NCBI GenBank assembly: GCA_025054735.1
Contig: JANWZG010000011.1
Location: 1 to 19,970 of the forward strand
Source: Cyanobacteriota bacterium
GTDB taxonomy: Bacteria; Cyanobacteriota; Cyanobacteriia; SKYG9
Reading direction: 5' to 3'
Length of the DNA stretch: 19,970 bases
Shown: piece after piece, positions 6,999 through 14,621 of the stretch
Layout of the letters: each line of letters begins with the position of its first letter
Numbering within the stretch: position 1 is the first letter of the stretch
The notes under the pieces: generated by a model
Database searches by the model: none
Seen by the model: only the letters and a program-made list of their open reading frames with translations
What the model was told of the DNA's origin: nothing
Position numbers and translations under genes: made by a program

Positions 6999-7979
6999 AT
7001 GGGAATTGGCGGCAGAACATTACAGAAATTTATTGACTTTCATCGCGCTGGTATCTTCGATACGGTTAAATCAGTAGCCGAAATTGGTTCTCAAGAGTTG
7101 TTTTGTGAAGGCGGAGAGGAGATCATCCGCGAGGTATTACAGACTTTTACACAGGCTTCTGTTTCTGACGCTGAGGTATCTAGGCTGGCAAAACGGGGTG
7201 CTGCCCGCGATCTGTATAAGTTGATGGGGCTGGATTATCTCTGCATCGACATTGATGGTCAGTTTGGTGCTATCCCCCTAGACTTGAATTTTGAAGATGT
7301 TCCCCCAAGCCATTTGGGACGTTATGACTTTGTAACTAACTTTGGCACGACTGAACATGTGGCCAATCAACTGAATTGCTTCAAAGTCATGCATGATTTA
7401 ACTAGTGTGGGAGGCTACATGTACCACGAACTGCCCTGCCAAGGCATGTTAAACCATGGACTTGTGAACTACAACCCTAAGATGTTCTGGATGCTGTGCA
7501 AGAGCAACTTCTACGACTATGTTGGCATGTGGTTCTACGCAGATACAGCCCATCCTCACAAACTGCCCGACAATATTGTGCAAATGTGTAAGGATTTGGA
7601 TGCTGAAACCCTCGATAAGTTTTCATCCCAAGATTCTATGCTGGCTGTTTTAGTCCGTAAGAAATTTGATGCTCCCTACGTTCCTCCACTAGACGGAAAC
7701 CTAGAAGGCACAACAGACATTCAAAAGCTACGCTACTGGAGCCACATTCCAGGTGCCTATGAGAAACTGTTGCGGGAGAGTAATCGCCAAGCGGCTACTC
7801 AACCTAACCAGTCTAGTCATGAATCAACTGTCCATGATAGCGATCGCATAAAAGCCCTACAAGCAGAGTTAGCGTTGGCAAATTCACGGATTGCTGCCAT
7901 GGAATCTAGTAAATTTTGGAAATTACGACAGCGGTGGTTTGCGCTGAAGCGTCTATTAGGGCTTTCAGCTTCAGATTAG
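6999..7979 (+). CDS. Probable SAM-dependent methyltransferase with coiled-coil and C-terminal SKFWKLR tail
   Basis: The 326-residue product appears to be a class I SAM methyltransferase. VAEIGSQELFCEGG (26-39) fits motif I, YLCIDIDGQFGAIPLDLN (80-97) fits the acidic motif II region, and YDFVTNFGTTEHVANQ followed by VGGYMYHELPCQG fits the post-I and III region. It is not obviously FkbM, TylF or a sugar C-methyltransferase, so I leave the class open. Residues ~260-280 are a polar linker, ~283-300 a short coiled coil, and the protein ends with MESSKFWKLR then a basic-aromatic helix (301-322). The same ending is present on the FkbM-type protein encoded at 8915. Its place between a C-methyltransferase and an oxygenase suggests modification of a glycan or lipid-linked sugar. 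Confidence 0.75.
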   Translation: MGIGGRTLQKFIDFHRAGIFDTVKSVAEIGSQELFCEGGEEIIREVLQTFTQASVSDAEVSRLAKRGAARDLYKLMGLDYLCIDIDGQFGAIPLDLNFEDVPPSHLGRYDFVTNFGTTEHVANQLNCFKVMHDLTSVGGYMYHELPCQGMLNHGLVNYNPKMFWMLCKSNFYDYVGMWFYADTAHPHKLPDNIVQMCKDLDAETLDKFSSQDSMLAVLVRKKFDAPYVPPLDGNLEGTTDIQKLRYWSHIPGAYEKLLRESNRQAATQPNQSSHESTVHDSDRIKALQAELALANSRIAAMESSKFWKLRQRWFALKRLLGLSASD

Positions 7980-8092
7980 GGAAATCACCTACCTAGCTAT
8001 TTAGGGCATGGCTTTTGCTTGCCCTGACCAGTTAGGAGTTACGGTACGTTTGTTCAGGATTTGCAGCAAGCCAATGCATAGGTAAAGAGTCT

Positions 8093-8869
8093 ATGTCAAT
8101 TTGTAATGCCATCGGTAACACAACAATTGCTAATGCCTTAGAGGGTGAACTTGGCTACTTTACAGGAATTCGTCTACTAGCCGATGAGTTAGTCTTGGTC
8201 AAAGGACTGATTGAATCGCAATGGCTAGATACTATCCAACAAAGCTATCCTGACTATGCCCAACAGTTTGCCGATCGTGGCATTGACCGCTACCACGAGT
8301 TATCCCACCTAGTCGATCACAGCACTCTCTGGCACAAACGAACACGCATTCTGCCAGCATCTGCGGTCAGCCTGATTCGCAGCACCAGCTTGTTCAAGCA
8401 GCTAGAAGCCGAGTTCGGCAACTTTGATCTGTCTGACGAGGAAGGCAACGGACGAGAATCTATCTACTGGCGACTTGTGCGCCCTCACCAGCCTACGGAT
8501 GTAGGCCCAATTCATGCTGATAAATGGTTTTGGGATTTGAACGGCTGGGCAATGCCACCAGAGACTCAGCGGGTGAAGGTATGGATTGCGATCGTCTGTG
8601 AACCCGGCTTAGGGGGATTACGCATTGCACCCGGCAGTCATCGCCAAGATGTCCCCTACCATGGAGTGATACGCCACGGCATCCCGAAACCCCAAATTGA
8701 TCTGAGTGAAGATGAGTTGCCACTAGAGCTATTCCAGAGCCAACCAGGAGATGCCATTGTGTTTCACGATCGGCTGCTCCACGGTGGTAGCGTTACCTCT
8801 GGCACCCTAACGCGAGTTAGTTTAGAGTTCACAGCGTTTATTCCCAACGCCACTTATTTTGTGAGGTAA
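8093..8869 (+). CDS. Phytanoyl-CoA dioxygenase (PhyH) family Fe(II)/2-oxoglutarate oxygenase
   Basis: This 258-residue protein has the PhyH signature. The iron ligands can be placed as H141 and D143 in IHADKWFWDL, and H230 in FHDRLLHGG. R241 in LTRVSLEF is suited to bind 2-oxoglutarate. The fold segment VKVWIAIVCEPGLGGLRIAPGSH is typical. Such enzymes use Fe(II), O2 and 2-oxoglutarate to hydroxylate or otherwise oxidise small molecules, including sugars and lipids in secondary-metabolite and polysaccharide loci. It is soluble, with no signal peptide. It is preceded by a 113-base gap with only a weak purine-rich site (AAAGAG near 8084). The substrate is unknown; the setting among methyltransferases suggests a glycan or its lipid carrier. 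Confidence 0.85.
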   Translation: MSICNAIGNTTIANALEGELGYFTGIRLLADELVLVKGLIESQWLDTIQQSYPDYAQQFADRGIDRYHELSHLVDHSTLWHKRTRILPASAVSLIRSTSLFKQLEAEFGNFDLSDEEGNGRESIYWRLVRPHQPTDVGPIHADKWFWDLNGWAMPPETQRVKVWIAIVCEPGLGGLRIAPGSHRQDVPYHGVIRHGIPKPQIDLSEDELPLELFQSQPGDAIVFHDRLLHGGSVTSGTLTRVSLEFTAFIPNATYFVR

Positions 8870-8900
8870 ATTCATGGCAACATTGATCAGCCTGACCGCT

Positions 8901-8905
8901 AGGAG
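8901..8905 (+). promoter_or_regulatory. Ribosome binding site supporting a GTG start at 8915
   Basis: AGGAG lies nine bases before the GTG at 8915. No nearby ATG in the frame precedes the conserved region, so GTG is the likely start. Confidence 0.6.
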
Positions 8906-8914
8906 CCTGGTTAA

Positions 8915-10342
8915 GTGAACACCTCAACCCTTGTCATCCATCATGTTGGCGGACGATGGGGAAATCGCTCATTTCCAGTGCTGCCAATGTTCGAGTCAGA
9001 CTTCCTGAGTGTCTTATATGATGCGGATACAGATGCCATCGCAGGCATTCATACTGCAAACCAGGCATTGAACTCCCAACAGATAGTCCTGCCCATTTGC
9101 CTAGCCGAAGCCGATGGCCCCAAAACACTATATATTTCCCTAAATCCTGGATGTACCTCACTGCTATCACCGGGCACTGCTTGGGATAGCCATTACATCA
9201 ACCTATTTGGGATCGACATGGACTTCCCCCATGGATCCCGTATCATCGAAGAGCGACCAATCAATGCTCGATCGCTGGATAGCTTCCTAGCCGATGATGA
9301 TTGTGCCTGTCCCCCACCAGATTTTTTATCCCTCGATACCCAGGGAAGTGAGTATGAAATTCTTCAGGGCGCTCTCAAAACCTTAAAACATCATGTTTGT
9401 GGTTTAGTGATTGAAGTTGAATTTGTAGAACTTTATCAAGGACAAAAACGCTTTCAAGACATATGTGATTTTCTTCACGAATTAGGCTTTTCGTTTGTAC
9501 GCTTCTTATCGATCGGCGAACTATCAGGGCCAAAAGCTCCTCTGGGTTTTAGGGGCATAGGATATCAAACCTGGGCAGATGCACTATTCTTGCGTCGCCC
9601 TGAAAAAGCCATCCAAGACATAAATCCAGACCATTTTGAACGCTTTATTAGAAAACTTTGCTTTATTGCAACTGTGTATGGTCAGATAGAACTTGTAATT
9701 TTATGTTTCAACACATACTCCAGTGCATTCTTTAAACAACGTAATCAGGCAAATGCACTCATCAACGATCGTCCTAAGTATGATAATTTTCTTGATGATC
9801 TGTTTACCGTCTATGAACAAGCTGAAAAGGTATTTCCCCCTGTATTTTCTGAACATATTACTCAGGGAAACTGCCAAAAATTTGCCGCTGCCAATGTGAA
9901 TGAGCAGTATCAAATCCTAGGACTTGAGCAGCTAGCGAATCCCCAGTTCATTACCGCACTCGCAAAACTCCAGTCTGAAGATGATACCCTCTTTGAACAG
10001 GTATTGCGTAATTATGGCTTCACGGATCTAGCTACTCAACTTAACTACAAGCGACGAGACCAAGTATTTAAAGCTAAAACTGCAATCAGTCATGCATCAA
10101 CCACCGCTAGTGCTGATAGCGGTGTTAAGATTGATAATCAGGAACTAGATGTAACATTGGAAATTCCTAAGCAACTGAATGCATCGACAAAAGATAAGGA
10201 GTTATGTGACTTACAGGAAAACATTCAACTGCTACAACAATTGATAGATGCAAATGCTCAGATCCTAGCTATGGAATCAAGTAAATTTTGGAAACTGCGA
10301 CGGAAATGGTTGCAGTTAAAGAATATCATTGGTCTGTATTAA
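8915..10342 (+). CDS. FkbM-type methyltransferase with long C-terminal extension and SKFWKLR tail
   Basis: The 475-residue product starts at a GTG. Residues ~1-230 are an FkbM-type methyltransferase core: FLSLDTQGSEYEILQGA (137-153) is the family hallmark, followed by GLVIEVEFVELYQGQKRFQDI. Motif I is odd: where most members have a VGANxG loop, this one reads HVGGRWGNRSF (10-20). The usual acidic residue after the second strand may be supplied by LYDADTDAI. Residues ~231-420 match nothing I recognise and may be a helical partner-binding or substrate domain. A coiled coil follows (about 425-452), then the ending MESSKFWKLR plus a basic amphipathic helix (453-475), shared with the protein at 6999. 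Base composition turns AT-richer in the C-terminal half. FkbM enzymes are O-methyltransferases acting on sugars or polyketides; the target here is unknown. Confidence 0.82.
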   Translation: MNTSTLVIHHVGGRWGNRSFPVLPMFESDFLSVLYDADTDAIAGIHTANQALNSQQIVLPICLAEADGPKTLYISLNPGCTSLLSPGTAWDSHYINLFGIDMDFPHGSRIIEERPINARSLDSFLADDDCACPPPDFLSLDTQGSEYEILQGALKTLKHHVCGLVIEVEFVELYQGQKRFQDICDFLHELGFSFVRFLSIGELSGPKAPLGFRGIGYQTWADALFLRRPEKAIQDINPDHFERFIRKLCFIATVYGQIELVILCFNTYSSAFFKQRNQANALINDRPKYDNFLDDLFTVYEQAEKVFPPVFSEHITQGNCQKFAAANVNEQYQILGLEQLANPQFITALAKLQSEDDTLFEQVLRNYGFTDLATQLNYKRRDQVFKAKTAISHASTTASADSGVKIDNQELDVTLEIPKQLNASTKDKELCDLQENIQLLQQLIDANAQILAMESSKFWKLRRKWLQLKNIIGLY

Positions 10343-10448
10343 TAAGTGCAATGAATCTGAGTGGTACCCTAGGACAAAATTGCTCCTTCGATTTTTAGAA
10401 TTTAGAAAATTCATTTGATCTCCTATACACACATTAAAATTAACTAGT

Positions 10449-11492
10449 ATGACACTTGTAAAACGCCTTAGACTGGAGTTAAAAAAAATCTTGCTTAGAT
10501 TATCAGGAGCGTACTTTTTATCTGAAAAACTAAATGAGCATCACTCCTTGTTAGAAGACTTGCACGCCACACTTGAAGGTACAGCTCAACAAGTGCAGCA
10601 ATTAAATCAGCAGCTACTCCAACTTGATCAGCAAGTGCAACAACTCAATAGTCAAGTCACACCAATACATGACTATGTGAGCAAAACCTTAAAGGATAAA
10701 ATCACCTATGCTAGTCAAGCTGCTGATACTGCGGCTGATATCTTTAATCATGTTGTTAATGTTGCTCTAAAACCTCACCATAAGTCTGTATTTTGGGGCG
10801 ATCGCCTGCTTTCTCTTGATAAATCCCAGGGATTTTTCCAAGACCCAAAATTTGTAGAAGCCTACGAACAAATACAAGGTTCACACCAGTACGATCAGTA
10901 TCTTTCTTCTGGTGGAATTGCATGGCGGCTATGTACATTAGTTTGGGCAGCCCGTACAGCCTTAAATCTTCCAGGAGATTTTGTGGAATGTGGGGTTTTT
11001 AAGGGCGACATGTCTTGGGTGATTATTCATTGCCTAGACTTTGCAAGTTTGCCTCGACAGTTCTATCTTTACGACACCTTCACTGGCCTAGCAGAAAAAT
11101 ATTTGCGGCCTGATGATTACGAGGCGAATCCTGGCTATCTAGAGTTATCTCGACAAGCCTACAGCATTCCTCAGCTTTATGAAACTGTAAGGGCGCGATT
11201 TCAACCATTCTCCAATGTCAAGGTCATTCAAGGCATTTTACCCGATGTCCTAGCCGAGGATTCTCCTCAACAGATTGCGTTCCTACACATTGACCTCAAC
11301 TCACCCCTAGCAGAAGTTGGTGTACTGGATGCCTTATTTGATCGGGTTGTTCCCGGCGGTGTGATTGTGTTTGATGACTACGGTTGGCTAGACTTTCAAA
11401 AACAAAAACTAGCAGAAGACGAGTGGATGCACCAGCGTGGCTATATTATTCTAGAGCTACCTACAGGTCAAGGATTAGTGATTAAACATTGA
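10449..11492 (+). CDS. TylF/MycF-type O-methyltransferase with N-terminal coiled coil
   Basis: This 347-residue protein carries the TylF (macrocin O-methyltransferase) core in residues ~110-347: GDFVECGVFKGDMS (176-189) is motif I, YLYDTFTGL (207-214) follows, and IAFLHIDLNSPLAEVGVL with GGVIVFDDYGW (about 276-313) holds the metal- and substrate-binding acidic residues. Family members O-methylate sugar hydroxyls with Mg2+. The N-terminus differs from TylF itself: a basic amphipathic stretch (residues 1-20) and a Gln-rich coiled coil (about 44-70, QQVQQLNQQLLQLDQQVQQL). These could tether it to a membrane or to partners. No clear Shine-Dalgarno precedes the ATG. It is the last intact gene of the plus-strand block. 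A second copy of its last 102 bases lies at 14520-14621. Confidence 0.88.
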   Translation: MTLVKRLRLELKKILLRLSGAYFLSEKLNEHHSLLEDLHATLEGTAQQVQQLNQQLLQLDQQVQQLNSQVTPIHDYVSKTLKDKITYASQAADTAADIFNHVVNVALKPHHKSVFWGDRLLSLDKSQGFFQDPKFVEAYEQIQGSHQYDQYLSSGGIAWRLCTLVWAARTALNLPGDFVECGVFKGDMSWVIIHCLDFASLPRQFYLYDTFTGLAEKYLRPDDYEANPGYLELSRQAYSIPQLYETVRARFQPFSNVKVIQGILPDVLAEDSPQQIAFLHIDLNSPLAEVGVLDALFDRVVPGGVIVFDDYGWLDFQKQKLAEDEWMHQRGYIILELPTGQGLVIKH

Positions 11493-11508
11493 TGTGTATA
11501 ACTTATGG

Positions 11509-12179
11509 GCAATTAGTGTTTACAAGCTGGTTGACTTACCGTTTTTAGACAATGAGCAGGTCAGTATTAGCGAGTTAGTTCGAGGTGTATCAAGCCATTG
11601 TCAAATCTAGGTACAAGAGCGTCATGTACTATCTATCAGTAATACCAGTGAGATTAATCTGCGAGCGCATATTGGACGCATTGATCAGAAGGAGTTGAGG
11701 GTGCTGGGTAATGACCAAGACTTCGGTTTTTTATTCATCCAACACTGGTGGCAGATGAGGCCAATGGCTTCCTGTTAGGCATTAGCCAAGTTCAGACGTG
11801 AACCTGTCCAACTGGATACCTCGACAAGCGAGCGCAGCGATATAAAGAGTTACCGATTAAGGAAAAGAATCATTCAAGTGGTTGGAACTGGCAATGTTTA
11901 AGCGATCTGGCTGTGACCCTAGAGGGACGCACCCGTAAGCAGCAGAACCCCTATCTTCCCTATATCCCGGCTTGGGCAACTTGGCCGATCGCCTGTTTAG
12001 GTAGATGGTCTGGGCTACGAAGCCAACGACCACCAGGAATCAGGACGCTACCCGAAGGACTACAGACATTTGAGGGGATCTTTCAAGGTTGGACTCTGGC
12101 TCATGTCCAACATATGTTACACAGTAGCCCAAAACAGGAGAGGGCTAGGGTGAGTAGAGCGGTTCAAACTATGATATGA
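11509..12179 (+). pseudogene. Decayed IS4/Tn5-like transposase remnant
   Basis: Two frames joined by a lost base read as a Tn5-like DDE transposase. The first frame gives YKLVDLPFLDNEQVSISELV and ERHVLSISNTSEINL. The second gives IHPTLVADEANGFLLGISQVQ and then EGRTRKQQNPYLPYIPAWAT to PPGIRTLPEGLQTF, which is the family's usual C-terminal end. Damage visible: a TAG at 11608-11610; a T missing from the run at 11727-11732; a TGA at 11799-11801; and a large internal deletion near 11895, since only ~223 codons remain of a family near 400-450. The catalytic Asp expected in the DTSE motif is Asn (AAT at 11641-11643). It cannot be active. The remnant begins directly after the TylF-type gene; I could not define terminal inverted repeats. 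Confidence 0.8.
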
Positions 12180-12191
12180 AGGATTGGTAAG

Positions 12192-13874
12192 TCAATCAGG
12201 TTTGCAAGACAAATAAATAGAAGTTCCTAGCCCAGCCTCGCCTGGAATATCAATACGTAAGGGTTCCTTGGAGTTAGGACATTGATACTCAACAGAGAAA
12301 GACTTATTACACCCTGCAGCAGGATCGCCAAGTCTTCTCACATCGATCGTATAGTTACAAGTCTCTTGCCTCCAACAAGCCTGTTGAATATGTGTTGTGG
12401 CGTTGCCAAGAGGAGCACCGCAGCTCGCCCCATACGTTGCTGACAATATTTGGATGCTGCTGCTAGGATCTCTAGCGTAAACCTTTAGCGGTTTCAGCGG
12501 CGGGAATAACACAATAATCACCACAATTGTCAATATAACAACGGAAGGGATGATTAGAACCTTAGTATGACGTTCTGTTGGGATCAACCTTCGGAGTAAC
12601 CGTCTCGTTGGCATCTCATACACAGTAGATAGCCCTATAGAAATTAACACGATGATGGTGATAGCGACTATAAATCGGATAGCAAAAAACAAGAGACTAG
12701 TGGTGCTTATTGCCACTACATTTTGAGACATCCGTTTTAATGCCATCAAGAGGATGATATGTATTAGATAAATTGAATAGCTTGCTTCTCCGCCCAGCAT
12801 AAATATCCTTGTTGAGAGGATTTGAGAAATGACAGTTTCATAACGTGCACTGTAAAAAATAATCAAAGCTACACTAGGTGCAAGTCCAAAGTTCAGAGAT
12901 AACTTCACAATAAAACTTATTGATGCTACTTCATCAGGAGCAAAGAACTGCTCATAGAGACTATTACTAGATAAAATAGGCTTGTACATCACATACACTA
13001 GAATCGGAATACTAATTATTGATGCGGCAAGCACGATGGATGCAGTTAAATTCTCAAACTTACTTGGTTTGCATTCCGATAATGTCAAGTAGAGTTGAGC
13101 AGTTAAGCAACCCAGTATAAACTCACCAATTCTAATGTAAGGCGAGAAGCACAAAAGCCAACGCACAAATGAGTCTTGCCATCCATTATCTATTACTGAT
13201 GAGTACGGTCCAAACCAGTATTCGGCCCAAGCATCTAGTTGCAAAGCATGGTCAAATAATGATCCAGCAAACAAAGACCATGATATAATTAAGCAAACTA
13301 TTACTATAAGTAGATTGACAAAACGTTGAATCTTTGTAATTACAAAGCAAATTAGTGGATAAAGGAGATAAAAAAGCCATTCTGTGCTGATTGACCAAGT
13401 CACAGGGATATTATCACCAATCTGATAGATAAGTGAATTTTTTCCTATAATTTGATAAGTCCAGCTTTGAGAAAATGTTAAATAGTATGGGATTGCAGCT
13501 AGGGAGTTTCTGAACAGTTCATCATTTCCAAGGAAAAGGAAATAGATGCAATTGCCTAGAACGACATCAACCCCAAGAAACAGTATAAACAGAGGGTACA
13601 ATCTAGCAAAGCGCATCCACATAAAATAGAAGAAGCCTTGGGTACCTCCGTTTGCAATCATATTGCGATAGTTGTAGTGAATTACAAACCCGCTCAAGAC
13701 GAAGAATAAGGTCATGCCAAAACCTGCTGAAGTGGCGACCCAGTTTTTAATAGATGCTGCTTGTTGACCCTCAAACGGGAAAATTAAAAGGGCTGCATGG
13801 GCGATTGCAACAGATAATGCAGCCACAAACCGCAACCCTGTCAACGCGGGTATGTTTTGTTTTTTGCTATCCAT
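12192..13874 (-). CDS. Acyltransferase-3 family membrane protein with C-terminal SUEL-lectin-like domain
   Basis: Residues ~1-455 of this 560-residue protein form an acyltransferase-3 (OafA-like) membrane domain with about ten or eleven membrane helices. PALTGLRFVAALSVAIAHA carries the likely catalytic His26, MTLFFVLSGFVIHYNYR is the second motif, STEWLFYLLYP and ASYSIYLIHIILL (H372) follow, and YEMPTRR is near 419. These enzymes acetylate extracellular polysaccharides, O-antigens or lipids. After the last helix (437-457) and a short linker, residues ~473-557 form a compact domain with six cysteines (485, 500, 506, 522, 532, 557) and the text ILSATYGASCGAPLG, LGDPAAGCNKSF. This resembles the sea-urchin-egg-lectin/galactose-binding lectin fold and would lie outside the membrane, perhaps holding the glycan to be acylated. 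The gene is AT-rich and opposite to its neighbours, which suggests separate acquisition. Confidence 0.85.
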   Translation of the reverse strand: MDSKKQNIPALTGLRFVAALSVAIAHAALLIFPFEGQQAASIKNWVATSAGFGMTLFFVLSGFVIHYNYRNMIANGGTQGFFYFMWMRFARLYPLFILFLGVDVVLGNCIYFLFLGNDELFRNSLAAIPYYLTFSQSWTYQIIGKNSLIYQIGDNIPVTWSISTEWLFYLLYPLICFVITKIQRFVNLLIVIVCLIISWSLFAGSLFDHALQLDAWAEYWFGPYSSVIDNGWQDSFVRWLLCFSPYIRIGEFILGCLTAQLYLTLSECKPSKFENLTASIVLAASIISIPILVYVMYKPILSSNSLYEQFFAPDEVASISFIVKLSLNFGLAPSVALIIFYSARYETVISQILSTRIFMLGGEASYSIYLIHIILLMALKRMSQNVVAISTTSLLFFAIRFIVAITIIVLISIGLSTVYEMPTRRLLRRLIPTERHTKVLIIPSVVILTIVVIIVLFPPLKPLKVYARDPSSSIQILSATYGASCGAPLGNATTHIQQACWRQETCNYTIDVRRLGDPAAGCNKSFSVEYQCPNSKEPLRIDIPGEAGLGTSIYLSCKPD

Positions 13875-13937
13875 TGATATTGATAAGGTGTACTAAGGGT
13901 GTAATTTTTAGTCTGGTTATTCAAAAGTCGAACTGTT

Positions 13938-13963
13938 ATTTAATAAAATTATTTAATAAAATT
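13938..13963. repeat. 13-bp tandem repeat upstream of the acyltransferase gene
   Basis: ATTTAATAAAATT occurs twice head to tail (13938-13950 and 13951-13963). A second small tandem with period 11 (AATCCTCGTG) follows at 13977-13997. Both lie in the AT-rich leader of the minus-strand acyltransferase gene (13875-14095), which otherwise holds no gene and presumably contains its promoter. Confidence 0.7.
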
Positions 13964-14095
13964 CATGTCCACTTTCAATCCTCGTGTAATCCTCGTGAAG
14001 AGAGTAAATTATAGGATACTTAGTGACTCATGACGGCTTGTCGCTAGATGGAATCATAATTAACAGCAAAATGTAATACAACCTAGCGGCTGAGA

Positions 14096-14484
14096 TTAAT
14101 CTACTGGAACATTCCCCGCCGTAAGTGCCCGATCGAAGAGCGCAGCAACCTAGTTATGAAAGAACATGGAGCGGCGGCTCGGCAGTTTGGCAAGGAGTGC
14201 TTTGATGGCAATTGGCTCTATGGGTATGGTGGCCATAATGACTAGCCCCGCTTTTGGCAAGATACGGTGAAATCTTTCCAAGAAGGTTACAAGTTGGCAC
14301 CCGATATGTCAGTACTGGATGTTGGTTGTGGCAAGGGATTTATGCTTTACGACCTCAGGCAACTCATGTCAGAGTTGACGATCGCAGGCATCGATATTTC
14401 TCAGTATGCGATCAAACACAGCAAAGGAGAGGTCAGGCTTTTCTACAGGTTGGAGACACTAAAGCCCTCCCTAGTAGAACCTGA
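14096..14484 (+). pseudogene. Broken SAM-dependent methyltransferase, internally stopped and truncated
   Basis: One frame from about 14096 reads IYWNIPRRKCPIEERSNLV, then ARQFGKECFDGNWLYGYGGHND, then a TAG at 14243-14245. It continues PRFWQDTVKSFQEGYKLAP, SVLDVGCGKGFMLYDLR (motif I) and TIAGIDISQYAI (motif II). Near 14430-14445 the frame shifts: the next conserved piece, AFLQVGDTKALPS, is in the frame ending at 14484. The rest of the domain is missing. Intact relatives have the order FGxxYFDG, YGYGGYxYD, VLDVGCGKG and GIDIS, so the identity as a methyltransferase is clear even though the gene is dead. A start codon could not be found. It may once have belonged to the methyltransferase series upstream. 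Confidence 0.75.
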
Positions 14485-14519
14485 TAGCCCTGACCTACAG
14501 GCATATGGATGAGTCGATA

Positions 14520-14621
14520 GACTTGCAAAAACAAAACCTAGCAGAAGACAAGTGGATGCAACAGCGTGGCTATGCGATCCTAGAATTGCCCACAGGCCAA
14601 GGACTTGTGATTAAACGTTGA
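14520..14621 (+). pseudogene. Orphan tail of a second TylF-type methyltransferase
   Basis: These 102 bases match the last 102 bases of the TylF-type gene (11391-11492) over their full length, at about 84% by hand count (16 differences), including the stop codon. They encode DLQKQNLAEDKWMQQRGYAI, then LELPTGQGLVIKR. No start or SAM-binding core precedes them, so this is a gene remnant. Most differences keep the protein sequence similar, which suggests it was once a functional paralogue rather than a recent copy. Confidence 0.8.

Noticed and set aside
13938..13997. CRISPR-like array
   Set aside because: Only two copies of each short unit lie head to tail with no spacers; they are simple tandem repeats.
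13754..14014. Plus-strand frame of 86 codons across the acyltransferase start
   Set aside because: It overlaps the conserved N-terminus of the acyltransferase in antisense and has no family features.
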